The notes: generated by a model not told the origin, from the sequence alone. 64,000 nucleotides of DNA from Aminithiophilus ramosus (GCF_018069705.1 NZ_CP072943.1:1799453-1863452), one strand, 5' to 3'. Shown: positions 8,568-17,924, numbered from the stretch's first letter. Made by a program: numbers and translations.

Positions 8568-9158
8568 CTAATTGACGTTGCCCTCGGAGAGGTTTCTAAG
8601 AGCCTCGATGCGCGGCGCGAGCCCCTCCAGGGCGGGAACGATTTCCTCTCTGAGCAGAAAGGCCGCCTCGAAGGAGCGGTCTCCCTCGAGGGATCGAGAC
8701 AGTTTCTCCAGTCTCTCCTGAAGGGCCGCCAGAAGGTGGGCCAGCTCCTCCCCCTCGGCGGGCCGGGCTCCCAACAGGGCATGGGTATCGGCAAGGACGC
8801 GGAGGAACCAGCCGATCCCCTCGAGGGCGTCGGAGAGCGTCGACAGAGCCTGGGCCTTCTCCTCGGCCTCGAGACGATCGGCGACGGTCCGAAGGCCCCG
8901 GACAAGCTTCGGGAGATAGCCGACGGCCTCCTGCAGGGAGGAGCGGATCAGATCACGGAGGGAGACCGTGGACACCTCCACGCGGCTGCCTCCCTCCAGG
9001 GCGACGAAGGACGCCTCGTCGAGGACGACGCCATCGACGGAAATCGTCTCAAGGACGCGTCCCCGAGAGGCGCAGGTCGCGAGAACTTCACGGAGGATCT
9101 CCTCTTTGCCCGCGCCGGAACGGAGATCGAGGGCGCTGTCGTCAACGAAGACTTTCAT
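8568..9158 (-). CDS. Hypothetical protein (ubiquitin-like N-terminus, coiled coil)
   Basis: The 196-aa acidic protein starts at ATG 9158 behind GGAGG. The first 70 residues have a beta-rich pattern (MKVFVDDSALDL...ISVDGVVLDE...GSRVEVSTVS) that resembles a small MoaD/ubiquitin-like fold. The rest is helical with many Leu/Glu/Arg repeats, probably a coiled coil. No catalytic motif is visible. In flagellated bacteria such proteins sit near flagellar genes, and fliD lies 0.6 kb away. A flagellar chaperone or assembly role is only a guess. Confidence 0.6.
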   Translation of the reverse strand: MKVFVDDSALDLRSGAGKEEILREVLATCASRGRVLETISVDGVVLDEASFVALEGGSRVEVSTVSLRDLIRSSLQEAVGYLPKLVRGLRTVADRLEAEEKAQALSTLSDALEGIGWFLRVLADTHALLGARPAEGEELAHLLAALQERLEKLSRSLEGDRSFEAAFLLREEIVPALEGLAPRIEALRNLSEGNVN

Positions 9159-9272
9159 CGTTTTTCCTCCCGCCACAATCAATCGTCGCCTCGCCCGTCA
9201 CCGGGCGCGACGCCTGTGCTACCATCTTCATCAGGTTCGTAGGTTATTCTATCACGAGGGGAGGGATATCGA

Positions 9273-9701
9273 GTGAATCCGGGACAAAAGGCCCAGACCG
9301 CCCGCCTCCACGGCAATCCTTGCTGGCTCGTCACCACCGGCGACGACGCCTCCTTCGACCTCTTCCTCCTCCACGGAGGGGGGGAGATCGCCGGAGATCC
9401 CTGGCTCCTGACCCTCCCGGCAGAGAGGGAAACCCCCCTGTCCCGGAACCTGGACCGGTGGGGCGAGTGCGCCCTTCACCTCATCGGGGAGAAAGGGGAC
9501 GAGGCTCTCGCCGCCTCCCTGCTCGGCGGCGCCCTCGTTCCCAAGCGGCGTCGGGGGTATTTCGTCCGGTCGCCCCTTCTTCCGGTCTTTCCCCTGGCCC
9601 TGGAGTGCCTCGTCCGGGAGAGGGTAGTCTGCCTCGACCGGCTCCTTTATATCGCCGAAGTCGCCTTCTTCCACGCCTTTTCCCGCAAAGAGGGAAAATG
9701 A
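9273..9701 (+). CDS. Hypothetical protein, possibly flavin-reductase-like split barrel
   Basis: The 142-aa protein starts at GTG 9273, with GAGGGGAGGG about 8 bases upstream. The C-terminal segment ALECLVRERVVCLDRLLYIAEV resembles the flavin-reductase-like FMN-binding strand pair (LECRL...GDH.LFIGEV). The N-terminal 'NPCWLVTTGD' also fits a split barrel. The protein is short for the family (usually 160-190 aa) and lacks a clear FMN-binding TS motif, so the assignment is tentative. It lies 68 bases upstream of fliD. Confidence 0.5.
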   Translation: MNPGQKAQTARLHGNPCWLVTTGDDASFDLFLLHGGGEIAGDPWLLTLPAERETPLSRNLDRWGECALHLIGEKGDEALAASLLGGALVPKRRRGYFVRSPLLPVFPLALECLVRERVVCLDRLLYIAEVAFFHAFSRKEGK

Positions 9702-9769
9702 CCGTCAAGGCCGACCTCGCCATGGCCGATACCTGATCTAGAGCCCTTGCCAACGAAGGAGGTCTGGAT

Positions 9770-11544
9770 ATGTCCACCATCTCGGATGCCCTTTTCTCCC
9801 TGTCCGGTGCCACGTCGGGAATCGACTGGGGCACCATGGCCGACACGATCATCGAAAACGACAGCAAGCCCATCACCCAGTGGGAAGAGAAACAGGAGAA
9901 GCTGGAGCTCAAGATCAGCCTCTACGAGGAGTTCTCGGCCCTCTTCAAGACCATGCAAAGCTCCCTGACCTCCCTGAAGCTCACGTCGACCTATTCGGCC
10001 AAGGCCACCGAGTTCACCCCCCTGGACGGAGCCTCCTCCAACGTCGGAATCGTCACGGCGACGGCGACGGCCGATGCGGCCATCGCCCAGTACGAGATCG
10101 AAGTCGTCCAGAAGGCCCAGGCCCACCGCATCGCCAGCGACCGCGTCGACGACGCCTCGACGGCTCTCGGGCTGAGCGGCACCTTCTCCGTCGACGTCGG
10201 CACGCTCGGGTCCGTCGATGTCACCGTCGAGGCCTCGGACAGCCTGGCCTCCATCTCGTCGAAGATCAACGAGGCCGCCGCGGCCTGGGGATCGGAAAAC
10301 GAGACGACGGCCCTCGTCTCGGCCTCTCTCGTGGACCGGCGCATCGTCCTCACCAGCGGGCTCACCGGGGCCGACAGCGCGATGACCCTCACCGACGGCG
10401 ACGGCATCCTTGCGAGCCTGGGCTTCCTCGATTCGGGCTCCGTCAAGAACGAGCTCAACGTCGCCCAGGACGCCATCCTCAAGCTCGACGGCCTGACGGT
10501 GACGCGGGAGACGAACGAGATCACCGACCTCATCGACAACGTCACCCTCAACGTCGTCGGCACCGGCAAGGTCCAGATGGACATCACCCTCGACGCCCAG
10601 ACGGCCGTCGAGGGCCTCCAGGCCTTCACCGACAGCTACAACGAGCTGATGGAATGGATCAACATCCGCCTCTCCGAGGAGACCGTCGAGGACCCCGAGT
10701 CCGACTTCGAGCGCGCCTGGGGGCTCCTCCACGGGGACTCCACCCTCTGGCAGGCCAAGTCGACCCTGCGCAACCTCATCACCACCCCCTCAACGTCTCC
10801 TTCGCCAGCCGCACGAGCGATCAGATCTACCGCCAGTTCGGCCCCCTCTCCGCCAGCGACAGCGAGGCCATCATCAAAGAGGACTCCAAGTTCATCCTCT
10901 ACCACGACGGCAAGCAGACGACGATCGACGTCAGCGTCACCGACACGTGGGACACGCTGGCGGCCAAGATCAACAGCTCCGTCGACGACGCGACGGGCGA
11001 ACCCATGGTCCTCAAGGCCACCGTCTCCAACGGCCAGCTCACCCTCAAGGGGGACAAGGGCGTCACCGTCGCCGATCCCGACAACTTCCTGGCCAAGACG
11101 GGCCTCAGGACCTACACCCAGATCGGCCAGGTCGGCATCACGACGGAAGCAGCGGATTACGGCAAGAGCGGCCTCCTGGAGTTCTCCACCGACGACTTCA
11201 TGGAGGCCCTGAAGGACAACCCCAATCAGGTAGGCGAACTGGCCACGCAGCTCATGGCCAAGTTCGGCACCTACATCGACCAGATGGTCAGCAGCTCGAC
11301 CGTCGAAGTCGGCAGCACCGTCACCGTCAAGGGCAAAGTGGCCAACCAGATCAGCGTCTGGGAGACGGAGATCTCCAACCTCGACACGCGCATCAGCGAC
11401 TTCGAGGAGCGCCTGGACCTCAAGAAGCAGCGTCTCCTCACCCAGTTCGCCGCCGCCGAGGTGAGCCTTTCGACGATGACGTCGCAGCTGGAGTGGCTCA
11501 CGAGCCTGACCGACTCGCTGAGCGCCATGAGCGGCTCCTCCTGA
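9770..11544 (+). pseudogene. fliD: Flagellar hook-associated protein 2 (filament cap), frameshifted
   Basis: The N-terminal frame (9770 to about 10789) encodes a FliD N-domain. It has a GIDWGTMADTIIENDSKPI start, a coiled coil and a typical 'LKLDGLTVTRETNEITDLIDNVTLNV' region, here read only in parts. The C-terminal frame (about 10789-11544) encodes the FliD C-domain, ending in a helical ERLDLKKQRLLTQFAAAEVSLSTM segment. The two frames join at a run of five C (10785-10789), where adding one C restores one continuous protein of about 591 aa. The ribosome site AAGGAGG is good. It is either a true -1 frameshift, phase variation at a short C tract, or a sequence error. A hairpin terminator follows at 11595. 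Confidence 0.85.
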
Positions 11545-11594
11545 GCGTCGTCCCTTTGCGGCACGAAGGCCCGTCGGACGGCGGATTCCTTCAA

Positions 11595-11640
11595 CAAGAC
11601 GAAGATCCCCGCCCTTTCCGGAGCGGGGATCTTCGTCTTG
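11595..11640. terminator. Hairpin between fliD and the convergent regulator
   Basis: Eighteen-bp perfect arms (CAAGACGAAGATCCCCGC and its complement) enclose a 10-nt loop. It lies between convergent genes and shares the style of the other long palindromes in this window. Confidence 0.75.
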
Positions 11641-11654
11641 AGAGCGCGGAAAGT

Positions 11655-12308
11655 TCAGCAGGGCATCGACTGGGCCATGCCGGTGCGCCAGGCCAGGACG
11701 GCGATCTGAGTCCGATCCTTCAGCTCCAGTTTGCGGAGGATGTGGCTGACGTGGTTCTTGACGGTCTTCTCGGAGAGCACCATGCGACCGGCGATCTCGC
11801 CGTTGCTCATCCCCTGGGAGATCCAGTAGAGGACCTCCTTCTCCTTGGGCGTCAGCTCCTCGAGAAGATCCCGCTCCTCCCGGCTGCAGTTGAGGCCCAC
11901 GAGGAGCTTGTTCTCCACCTGCGGATCGACGTAGGGCTCGCCGCGGGCCACGGAGCGGAGGGCTGCAAAAAGCTCGGTCATGCCCGAGGATCGGAGGACA
12001 TAGCCCCTCACCCCGGCCGAGGAGAGGGCCGCCAGACGTTCGTCGCCGTCGGAGGCGGCAAGGGCGACGTACTCCAGAGCCCGCGTCGCGTAGGTCAGTT
12101 CGCGCACGACCTGGACGCTTCCGAGCTTGGGGATGTCGACGTCGAACAGAAGGACATCGGGCGCCTTTTCCCGGACGACGCGGAGCGCTTCGAGCCCGTC
12201 TCCCGCCTCGCCCAGAACGACCATATCCGTTTCCATTTCCAGCAGCCTTCTCAGGCCGTCTCGAAAGAGACGGCATTCGCCGGCCACGACGACGCGAATC
12301 TTCTTCAC
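11655..12308 (-). CDS. LuxR/NarL-family response regulator with atypical receiver
   Basis: The 217-aa protein joins a receiver domain (about 1-120) to a LuxR HTH (about 150-210). The HTH includes LTPKEKEVLYWISQG, the NarL-type SNGEIA and VSEKTVKNHVSHI-like helices. The phosphoacceptor position is kept as D56 in VLLFDVD. The usual acidic pair after strand 1 (VDD) is replaced by AGE, and the switch Lys of the GY-LK motif is Arg (GYVLRS), so phosphorylation may be weak or absent. GTG 12308 is chosen because it gives the normal KKIRVVVAG receiver start. No sensor kinase is adjacent; fliD is the convergent neighbour. Confidence 0.88.
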   Translation of the reverse strand: MKKIRVVVAGECRLFRDGLRRLLEMETDMVVLGEAGDGLEALRVVREKAPDVLLFDVDIPKLGSVQVVRELTYATRALEYVALAASDGDERLAALSSAGVRGYVLRSSGMTELFAALRSVARGEPYVDPQVENKLLVGLNCSREERDLLEELTPKEKEVLYWISQGMSNGEIAGRMVLSEKTVKNHVSHILRKLELKDRTQIAVLAWRTGMAQSMPC

Positions 12309-12523
12309 GGGGCACCCCCAGACGACGCGTCGCCGATCGAGCGGGGATAGGATCTCCTTCCTCACCTGTCGACGGCGCGACTGTGCTATAGTTTTGAAGA
12401 GTTTCCGACAGGATCGGCGCCGCGACTTCCCCGACTCCGCACCGAGACTCCGGATCCGATTATAGCCCATATCCCTCCGTCGGAGCACAGGCTCCGGCAG
12501 GACCGAGGAGAGAAGGAGTCGCC

Positions 12524-13276
12524 ATGAGCCTCTCACCCTGCGATTTCTCCGACGCTCTCAGCCGCCCCATCCGCCGTCACCTGGGCCGGGCCGTGGCCCG
12601 GTGGCGCATGATCAGGCCCGGAGAGAGCCTTTTCGTCGGCCTTTCCGGGGGCAAGGACAGCCTCGTCCTCCTGGTGGCCCTGAGGGCGCTGCAAAGGCGA
12701 TCGCCCGTTCCCTTCTCCCTTGTCGCCGGGACTCTGGACCCCACGGGAGGCCGTCTCGACGTGAGCCCCCTGGGCGAGCTCTGCGAGAAGCTCTCCATTC
12801 CCTACAGGACGAAGTCCTTCCCCCTTTTCGACGTCATCCGAGCCCGGGGGGAGACATCGCCCTGCAGTTTCTGCGCCAACTACCGTCGAGGCCTGCTCAA
12901 CGGCATGGCCCGCGAGGCCGGCTGTTCCGTCCTGGCCCTGGCCCACCATCTCGACGACGCCGTGGAGACGGCTCTGCTCAACCTCTGTTTTTCCGGACGG
13001 TTTCGCTCCTTCAAGCCGACGGGCTTTCAGGATCGCTCCGGCATCCGCCTCATCCGCCCCCTCGTGACCGTCGCCGAGGAACGGCTGGCCCAGGAGGCCC
13101 GACGCCTCTCCCTTCCCCTCGTCGAATCGCCCTGCCCCTTCGCGGGACAGAGCGAGAGGGAGACCATGAAGGGATTCATCCGAGATTTCCGTCGACGCAA
13201 TCCGGGCGTCCGGGAGAACATTCTCAACGCCCTCGAGAGCCTTGACTCTCAAGACCGCTGGGAGGTGCCCCTGTGA
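12524..13276 (+). CDS. TtcA-family PP-loop ATPase (tRNA 2-thiolation type)
   Basis: This 250-aa protein has the PP-loop SGGKDS at residues 41-46. It also has the three TtcA cysteines expected to hold a [4Fe-4S] cluster: C114 and C117 (PCSFC) and C204 (ESPCPF). The motif AHHLDDAVETALLNL is typical of the family. TtcA makes 2-thiocytidine at tRNA position 32. The start is ATG 12524 behind GGAGAGAAGGAG. Its stop overlaps the GTG of the next gene (GTGA), so it is translationally coupled to two ATP-grasp-like proteins. That is not the usual context of ttcA and may mean a different thiolation or adenylation target. Confidence 0.88.
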   Translation: MSLSPCDFSDALSRPIRRHLGRAVARWRMIRPGESLFVGLSGGKDSLVLLVALRALQRRSPVPFSLVAGTLDPTGGRLDVSPLGELCEKLSIPYRTKSFPLFDVIRARGETSPCSFCANYRRGLLNGMAREAGCSVLALAHHLDDAVETALLNLCFSGRFRSFKPTGFQDRSGIRLIRPLVTVAEERLAQEARRLSLPLVESPCPFAGQSERETMKGFIRDFRRRNPGVRENILNALESLDSQDRWEVPL

Positions 13277-14982
13277 ACGACCCCTCGCTCTATCAGTCCT
13301 TCGACCCCAAGGAATACTATCGGCATCGCGATTGGCTCATCGGCTCCGGCGACGTGGGAGGCAAGGCCAAGGGACTGGCCTTCGCCTTTTCCGTCCTTCA
13401 CGATCGGGGACTTCTCGATGCCGTCCACCTGCCTCAGGCGACCTATGTCGTCACGACGGAGATTTTCGAGGTCTTCATGGCCGACAACCGCCTCGAAGAG
13501 ATCGTCCGGTCGTCCGGAGACTATTTCGACATCGTCGACGCCTTCGAAAGGGGCCATTTCCGGCCGGCCGTCCGCGAGATCTTCCGGCAGATCCTCACCG
13601 TCATCCGGACTCCCGTGGCCGTCCGCTCCTCTTCCGTCCTGGAAGACGACGTGACCCTCTCCTTCGCCGGCAAATACGCCACTCACTTCTTCGGCAACAC
13701 GGGCACGGACGAATTCCGCCTCCGCCGCCTGGAGCGGGCCGTCAAGCAGGTCTTCGCCTCGGCCTTCAACCCCGCCGCCAAGGAGTATCGGCGCAAGCAC
13801 GGCATCAAACTCGCCGCGGAGCGGATGGCCGTCCTCATCCAGCCCATCGTGGGGCGCATCCGCGACGGCCTCTTCTATCCCGAGCTGGCCGCCGCGGCCT
13901 TCTCCAAGGTCTTCCGCCGCCCCTCGCCACGGGTCCGCAAGGAGCAGGGCGTCATGCGCGTCTGCTTCGGCCTGGGGACACGCACCGTCGACCGGGCCTT
14001 CGCCCGCACCTTTTTCCTCTCCAACCCCCACATCCGCCCCGAGGGAAACCGGCCGGCCGACATCGCCTCCCACGCCCAGGAGGAGTTCGACTACGTCGAC
14101 CTGAACCACGGCTTCTTCCTCTCGGCCCGGATCGAGTACTTCCTCAAGCAGATGACGTCGCAGCACAAGATGGCTCCGGCCTTCGTCGAATGGTACGACG
14201 GAGACATGCTCCACTGGCTCCACAGCGACGCTCCCGGTCAGGGACGTTGCCGTCCCGTCCTTTCCTTCTCCGACTTCCCCCGGAGATGTTCGGGCTTTTT
14301 CCGCCGCGTCAAGGAACTGCTGACGACCTTCGAGGAGGCCATGAGGCTCCCCGTCGACATCGAGCTCACCTACGAGACGGCCCTCGACGAGCTGACCCTC
14401 GTCCAGCTCCGCCCTCTCTCCGTTTTCGAAGAGCTGGGCCGGAGGGAGATCCCCGACGACCTTCCGCCGGAGCGCATCCTCCTCAGGGGCAATCGGATGG
14501 TGTCCAACGGCTCCCTCGAGGGGGCCAAGGCCCTCGTTCTCGTCGATCCCTACCTCTACGGCACCAGCCCCGACTTCTACGAGGTGGCCCGGGCCGTGGG
14601 GGAGCTCAATCAGCAGCTCGAGAACGAGCGCTACATCCTCGTCGGTCCCGGAAGGTGGGGAAGCGCCAATCCGACGCTGGGCGTCCCCGTCCAGTACAGC
14701 GAGCTCTCCAACAGCGGCTGTCTCGTCGAAGTGGGGATCCCCAACGCGGGGATGACGCCCGAGCTCTCCTTCGGCACCCATTTCTTCCTCGACCTCGACG
14801 TGGACAACATCCTCTACCTCCCCGTCTTCTCCGGCGAGGAGGGCAACGTCTTCAACCGCGAGTGGTTCCGCAGCCACCCCTACGAAGAGGGGGCACATCC
14901 CAGCGTCCGCATCTACCGGGGACACTTCGACGTCCTCCTCGACGGCGAGAAAGAAGTGGGCGTCGTCGTGAGCCGAGAGTGA
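13273..14982 (+). CDS. PEP synthase/PPDK-like ATP-binding-domain protein, copy 1
   Basis: The 569-aa protein has the PPDK_N (ATP-grasp-like) nucleotide-binding features: GGKAKGLAFA (about 29-38), VAVRSSSVLED (115-125) and FAGKY (131-135). It has no swivelling phosphohistidine domain and no PEP/pyruvate TIM barrel, so it cannot be a PEP synthase. The C-terminal part carries a different conserved block, with GPGRWGSANPTLGVPV at about 456-471 and FGTHFFLDLDVDN at about 500-512. Proteins with this arrangement occur in several anaerobic phyla and have no assigned reaction that I know of. It overlaps the ttcA-like stop and the start region of copy 2. Confidence 0.8.
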   Translation: MNDPSLYQSFDPKEYYRHRDWLIGSGDVGGKAKGLAFAFSVLHDRGLLDAVHLPQATYVVTTEIFEVFMADNRLEEIVRSSGDYFDIVDAFERGHFRPAVREIFRQILTVIRTPVAVRSSSVLEDDVTLSFAGKYATHFFGNTGTDEFRLRRLERAVKQVFASAFNPAAKEYRRKHGIKLAAERMAVLIQPIVGRIRDGLFYPELAAAAFSKVFRRPSPRVRKEQGVMRVCFGLGTRTVDRAFARTFFLSNPHIRPEGNRPADIASHAQEEFDYVDLNHGFFLSARIEYFLKQMTSQHKMAPAFVEWYDGDMLHWLHSDAPGQGRCRPVLSFSDFPRRCSGFFRRVKELLTTFEEAMRLPVDIELTYETALDELTLVQLRPLSVFEELGRREIPDDLPPERILLRGNRMVSNGSLEGAKALVLVDPYLYGTSPDFYEVARAVGELNQQLENERYILVGPGRWGSANPTLGVPVQYSELSNSGCLVEVGIPNAGMTPELSFGTHFFLDLDVDNILYLPVFSGEEGNVFNREWFRSHPYEEGAHPSVRIYRGHFDVLLDGEKEVGVVVSRE

Positions 14983-15008
14983 TGACGACTTCGGGGGGGG
15001 ACTCGAAC

Positions 15009-16769
15009 ATGATCGACAGAGGACGGACTACCGAGAGCTATTTCGCCTGGAACCCGCGTGACAACCCCCTTCTGGCTCCCCTCATCGTCGGCGGAGGATC
15101 GATCGGCGGCAAGGGACGCTCCCTCCTTTTCGCCCTCGAGAGCCTGAGGCGTCAGGGAGATCCCCTTTTCGACGAGGTGCGACTCCCGCCCGCCCTCTAC
15201 GTCGGAGCCGGCGCCTTCGAGGATTTCCTCTCCGACCTTCCCCACGCCGAGTCCCTGCTGAGGGAAGAGCCCGAAGAGATCGAGAGGTCCTTCCTCGGCA
15301 CCCCCCTTCCGCCCTACGTCACGGCGGGCCTTCGGCGTTTTCTCGCCGGCGTCGACGAGCCCATCGTCCTCCGCTCCAGCAGCCTTCTCGAGGACTCGCT
15401 TCAGCACTCCTTCGCCGGAAAGTACCGGTCGACCTTCCTCTTCAACGCCGGGACTCTCGATGAACGCCTTTCCGCCGCCGAGGACGAAGTGCGACGCATC
15501 TACGCCCGCATCTTCTTCCCCGCCGCGACAAGCTACCGGAAAAAACACGGCCTCGGCTACGACGCCATGGGGCTCATCGCCATGCGCATCTCGGGACGAT
15601 GGCGAGGCCCCTTCTACTATCCCACGCTGGGAGGCGTCGGCTTTTCGCGGAACTTCCGCCGCTGGACGACGCGGATCCGCTCCGAGGACGGCGTCCTGCG
15701 CCTCGTCTTCGGCCTGGGAACGATGAGCACCAAAAGAGGCTACGCCCGGACCTACTCCCTGACCAACCCGTCGCTGCGTCCCGAAGGGCTCGATCCCTAC
15801 AAGGTCATGCGCCACGCCCAGGAGCGGTTTCAGGTCATCGACAGCCGCACCCGGGCTCTGGAGATCTACAACATCCAGGACGTCTGGCGCGACATCCTCC
15901 CCTATCACCCCTGCTTCGGCACCTTCGCCCAGGTCTACCACCAGGACTGCGAGGACGGCTATTTCTCCTCCGTCGATCGTTCCTTCATGCCCGGCAGGGA
16001 GAAGAAACTCTCCTTCACCTTCGACGCCTTCCCCAAACGGCACAAAATCTTCTTCGACAGGATGAAGCTCCTCCTGAAGACCCTGGAGGACTCCATGGGC
16101 GTCCCCGCCGACATCGAGTTCGCCTATGAGCCCTGCGAGGACCGCCTGGAGCTTCTCCAGTCCCGCCCCCTCTGGGACGGCGACGACCGGCAGGGACAGG
16201 GCATACCCGAAGTGGGCGAAAGACGGCTCCTCCTGAAGGCCAGCAGAATGGTCACCAACGGCTCCGTCGAACACGTCCCCTGGATCGTCTACGTCGACCA
16301 CCGGGTCTACTCCGTCTCCAGCGACTTTCACGCCATCGCCCGGGCCATCGGCGAGATGAACGAGACTATGGGGGAAAGCCGCTACATCCTCATCGCCCCC
16401 GGCCGGGTGGGATCGAGCAATCCCGAGCTGGGCGTTCCCGTCCACTACAACGAGCTGACGCGCTGCTGCTGCATCGTCGAATTGGGCATCCCCCGCGAGG
16501 GCTACATGCCCGAACTCTCCTACGGTACCCATTTCTTCTCCGACCTGGAAGTGGACAACGTCCTCTACATGCCCGTCTACGAGGGAGAATCGGGCGACAT
16601 CTTCAACCGCGACTTCTTCGAGAACAGCCCCTTCGAGGCGGGACCTCACGAGGCGATCCGCCTCATCCGAGGTGACTTCTCCGTCTTCATGTGCGGTTTC
16701 AAGAACAAGGGCATCGTCGTCGCCGAGGCCCTGCCGGACGAAAGGGGACGGCAGATCCCTTCCGGATAG
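15009..16769 (+). CDS. PEP synthase/PPDK-like ATP-binding-domain protein, copy 2
   Basis: This 586-aa paralogue of the upstream gene has the same order of motifs: GGSIGGKGRSLLFA near the N-terminus, VLRSSSLLEDSLQHSFAGKY, GPGRVGSSNPELGVPV and YGTHFFSDLEVDN. Trp in the GRWGS block is Val here, and overall identity to copy 1 is clearly low, so the pair is an old duplication, perhaps forming a hetero-oligomer. I choose ATG 15009, which has a run of eight G 9 bases upstream; ATG 14982, overlapping the previous stop (ATGA), is an alternative. Its end is followed by a long palindrome. The phosphohistidine and PEP domains are missing here too. Confidence 0.8.
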   Translation: MIDRGRTTESYFAWNPRDNPLLAPLIVGGGSIGGKGRSLLFALESLRRQGDPLFDEVRLPPALYVGAGAFEDFLSDLPHAESLLREEPEEIERSFLGTPLPPYVTAGLRRFLAGVDEPIVLRSSSLLEDSLQHSFAGKYRSTFLFNAGTLDERLSAAEDEVRRIYARIFFPAATSYRKKHGLGYDAMGLIAMRISGRWRGPFYYPTLGGVGFSRNFRRWTTRIRSEDGVLRLVFGLGTMSTKRGYARTYSLTNPSLRPEGLDPYKVMRHAQERFQVIDSRTRALEIYNIQDVWRDILPYHPCFGTFAQVYHQDCEDGYFSSVDRSFMPGREKKLSFTFDAFPKRHKIFFDRMKLLLKTLEDSMGVPADIEFAYEPCEDRLELLQSRPLWDGDDRQGQGIPEVGERRLLLKASRMVTNGSVEHVPWIVYVDHRVYSVSSDFHAIARAIGEMNETMGESRYILIAPGRVGSSNPELGVPVHYNELTRCCCIVELGIPREGYMPELSYGTHFFSDLEVDNVLYMPVYEGESGDIFNRDFFENSPFEAGPHEAIRLIRGDFSVFMCGFKNKGIVVAEALPDERGRQIPSG

Positions 16770-16785
16770 GGAGCTTCAGCTTGCC

Positions 16786-16840
16786 CGATCGAGGCCCGTG
16801 CCGGAGAGGACGTCATCCTCTCCGGCACGGGCCTCGATCG
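16786..16840. terminator. 55-bp palindrome between convergent genes
   Basis: Perfect 25-bp arms enclose a 5-base loop (CGTCA), 16 bases after the stop of the + operon. The following 136 bases up to the convergent sufB-like stop show no gene. Confidence 0.7.
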
Positions 16841-16976
16841 TCTCTCTCCTCTGAGCGGAACCCTACCGTCTCCTGGAAAGCGCCGCAGCGTCCCGGAAAG
16901 ATGACCTCTTTCCGTCGCCGCCGGGACCGACAGGGGGAAAAGAGCTCCCCAGGAACTTTTTCGGAGTCTTTTACGT

Positions 16977-17924
16977 CTACCGGAGCAGTCCCGAGACGAT
17001 GACGTCGATGGCCTCGTCCTCGGAGAGTCCCTTGGCCATGAGGCCGGCGATCTTGTCGTCGGCGATCCGCCCGATGGCGGCCTCGTGGGTGATTTCCGCC
17101 TCGGGGTGAGAGGCCTTGACGACGGGAGAGGCCTCGGCCTGAGCCTTTCCCTGGACGATTTCCGTGCAGTCCAAATGGCCGCGGGCTCCGGCTGCGGCGC
17201 CGTCGATGAGGCCCAGGAAACGGCCCCGGCTCTCGTCGGTGAGAACGACGCGCGCCTTGATCAGGGCCGAACTCCCCTCGCCGGTGAGGCGGACCATATC
17301 ACGGACCTCGCAGTTGTCGTCGTACTTGCCGTAGACCTTGGAGGTCACCTCGACGCGGCTCTTGACGCCCCAGGCCTCGACGTCGAAGTCGAGATTGAGG
17401 TCTCCCACGCGCCCCTCGACGAGGGTGAAGTCGCCCCGATAGAGGGAGCCGGGCCCCACGCGCACCCGGCTCACGGGTCGGACCTCGATGCGCCCCTCTT
17501 TGCTGTGGATGTGGACCTCGCGGTAGGCGAAGGAGGCGTCGGAGCCGATCTCGATGGTCCCCTCCATGGCGTGGAGAAAGAGGGTGGCGTTGGGAAAGAT
17601 GCAGTGGGCCATGAAGACGGCCCGGGCCCCGTCTTCGATGACGACGTGGCTGTTGATGACCTGCCTGCCCTCCTTCCCCAGATGGCCGAAGCAGAGATTG
17701 ACGGGCTTGGGCAGGATGACGCCCCGCCTGACGGTGATCGAGGCGTCGATGCCCTCGTCGGTCTCCGTCGCCTCGATGTGGACGCCCGGCACCTGATGGG
17801 CGCCGAGGATCTCGTTGCCGTGGACGACGACATAGATGGCATCGTCGCTGCGAAAGGCCTCGTGGGCCGCGCCGGTCCTCTCGGCGATCTCGATGAGGGC
17901 GGCCATCTTATCCTGGACGGTCAT
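16977..17924 (-). CDS. SufB/SufD-like Fe-S scaffold (minimal SUF/SMS type)
   Basis: The 315-aa protein is a beta-helix SufB/SufD-family member. It has the SufBD-type ending ASHPEAEITHEAAIGRIADDKIAGLMAKGLSEDEAIDVIVSG, of which the ITHEAAIGRI portion is diagnostic, and a DDNCEVRD segment. It is much shorter than E. coli SufB (495 aa) or SufD (423 aa). With SufC as its only partner, it matches the two-gene SMS/SufBC systems of archaea and strict anaerobes. ATG 17924 overlaps the sufC stop (ATGA), so the proteins are made together. It is expected to form an ATP-driven scaffold for [4Fe-4S] clusters. No SufS, SufE or SufU is adjacent. Confidence 0.87.
   Translation of the reverse strand: MTVQDKMAALIEIAERTGAAHEAFRSDDAIYVVVHGNEILGAHQVPGVHIEATETDEGIDASITVRRGVILPKPVNLCFGHLGKEGRQVINSHVVIEDGARAVFMAHCIFPNATLFLHAMEGTIEIGSDASFAYREVHIHSKEGRIEVRPVSRVRVGPGSLYRGDFTLVEGRVGDLNLDFDVEAWGVKSRVEVTSKVYGKYDDNCEVRDMVRLTGEGSSALIKARVVLTDESRGRFLGLIDGAAAGARGHLDCTEIVQGKAQAEASPVVKASHPEAEITHEAAIGRIADDKIAGLMAKGLSEDEAIDVIVSGLLR

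Noticed and set aside
10781-10792. Programmed ribosomal frameshift in fliD
   Set aside because: There is no typical slippery heptamer with a downstream pseudoknot; filament-cap genes are not known to use one. A mutation or sequence error is simpler.
13273-16769. Phosphoenolpyruvate synthase function for the two tandem genes
   Set aside because: Both lack the phosphohistidine domain and the PEP/pyruvate domain needed for that reaction.
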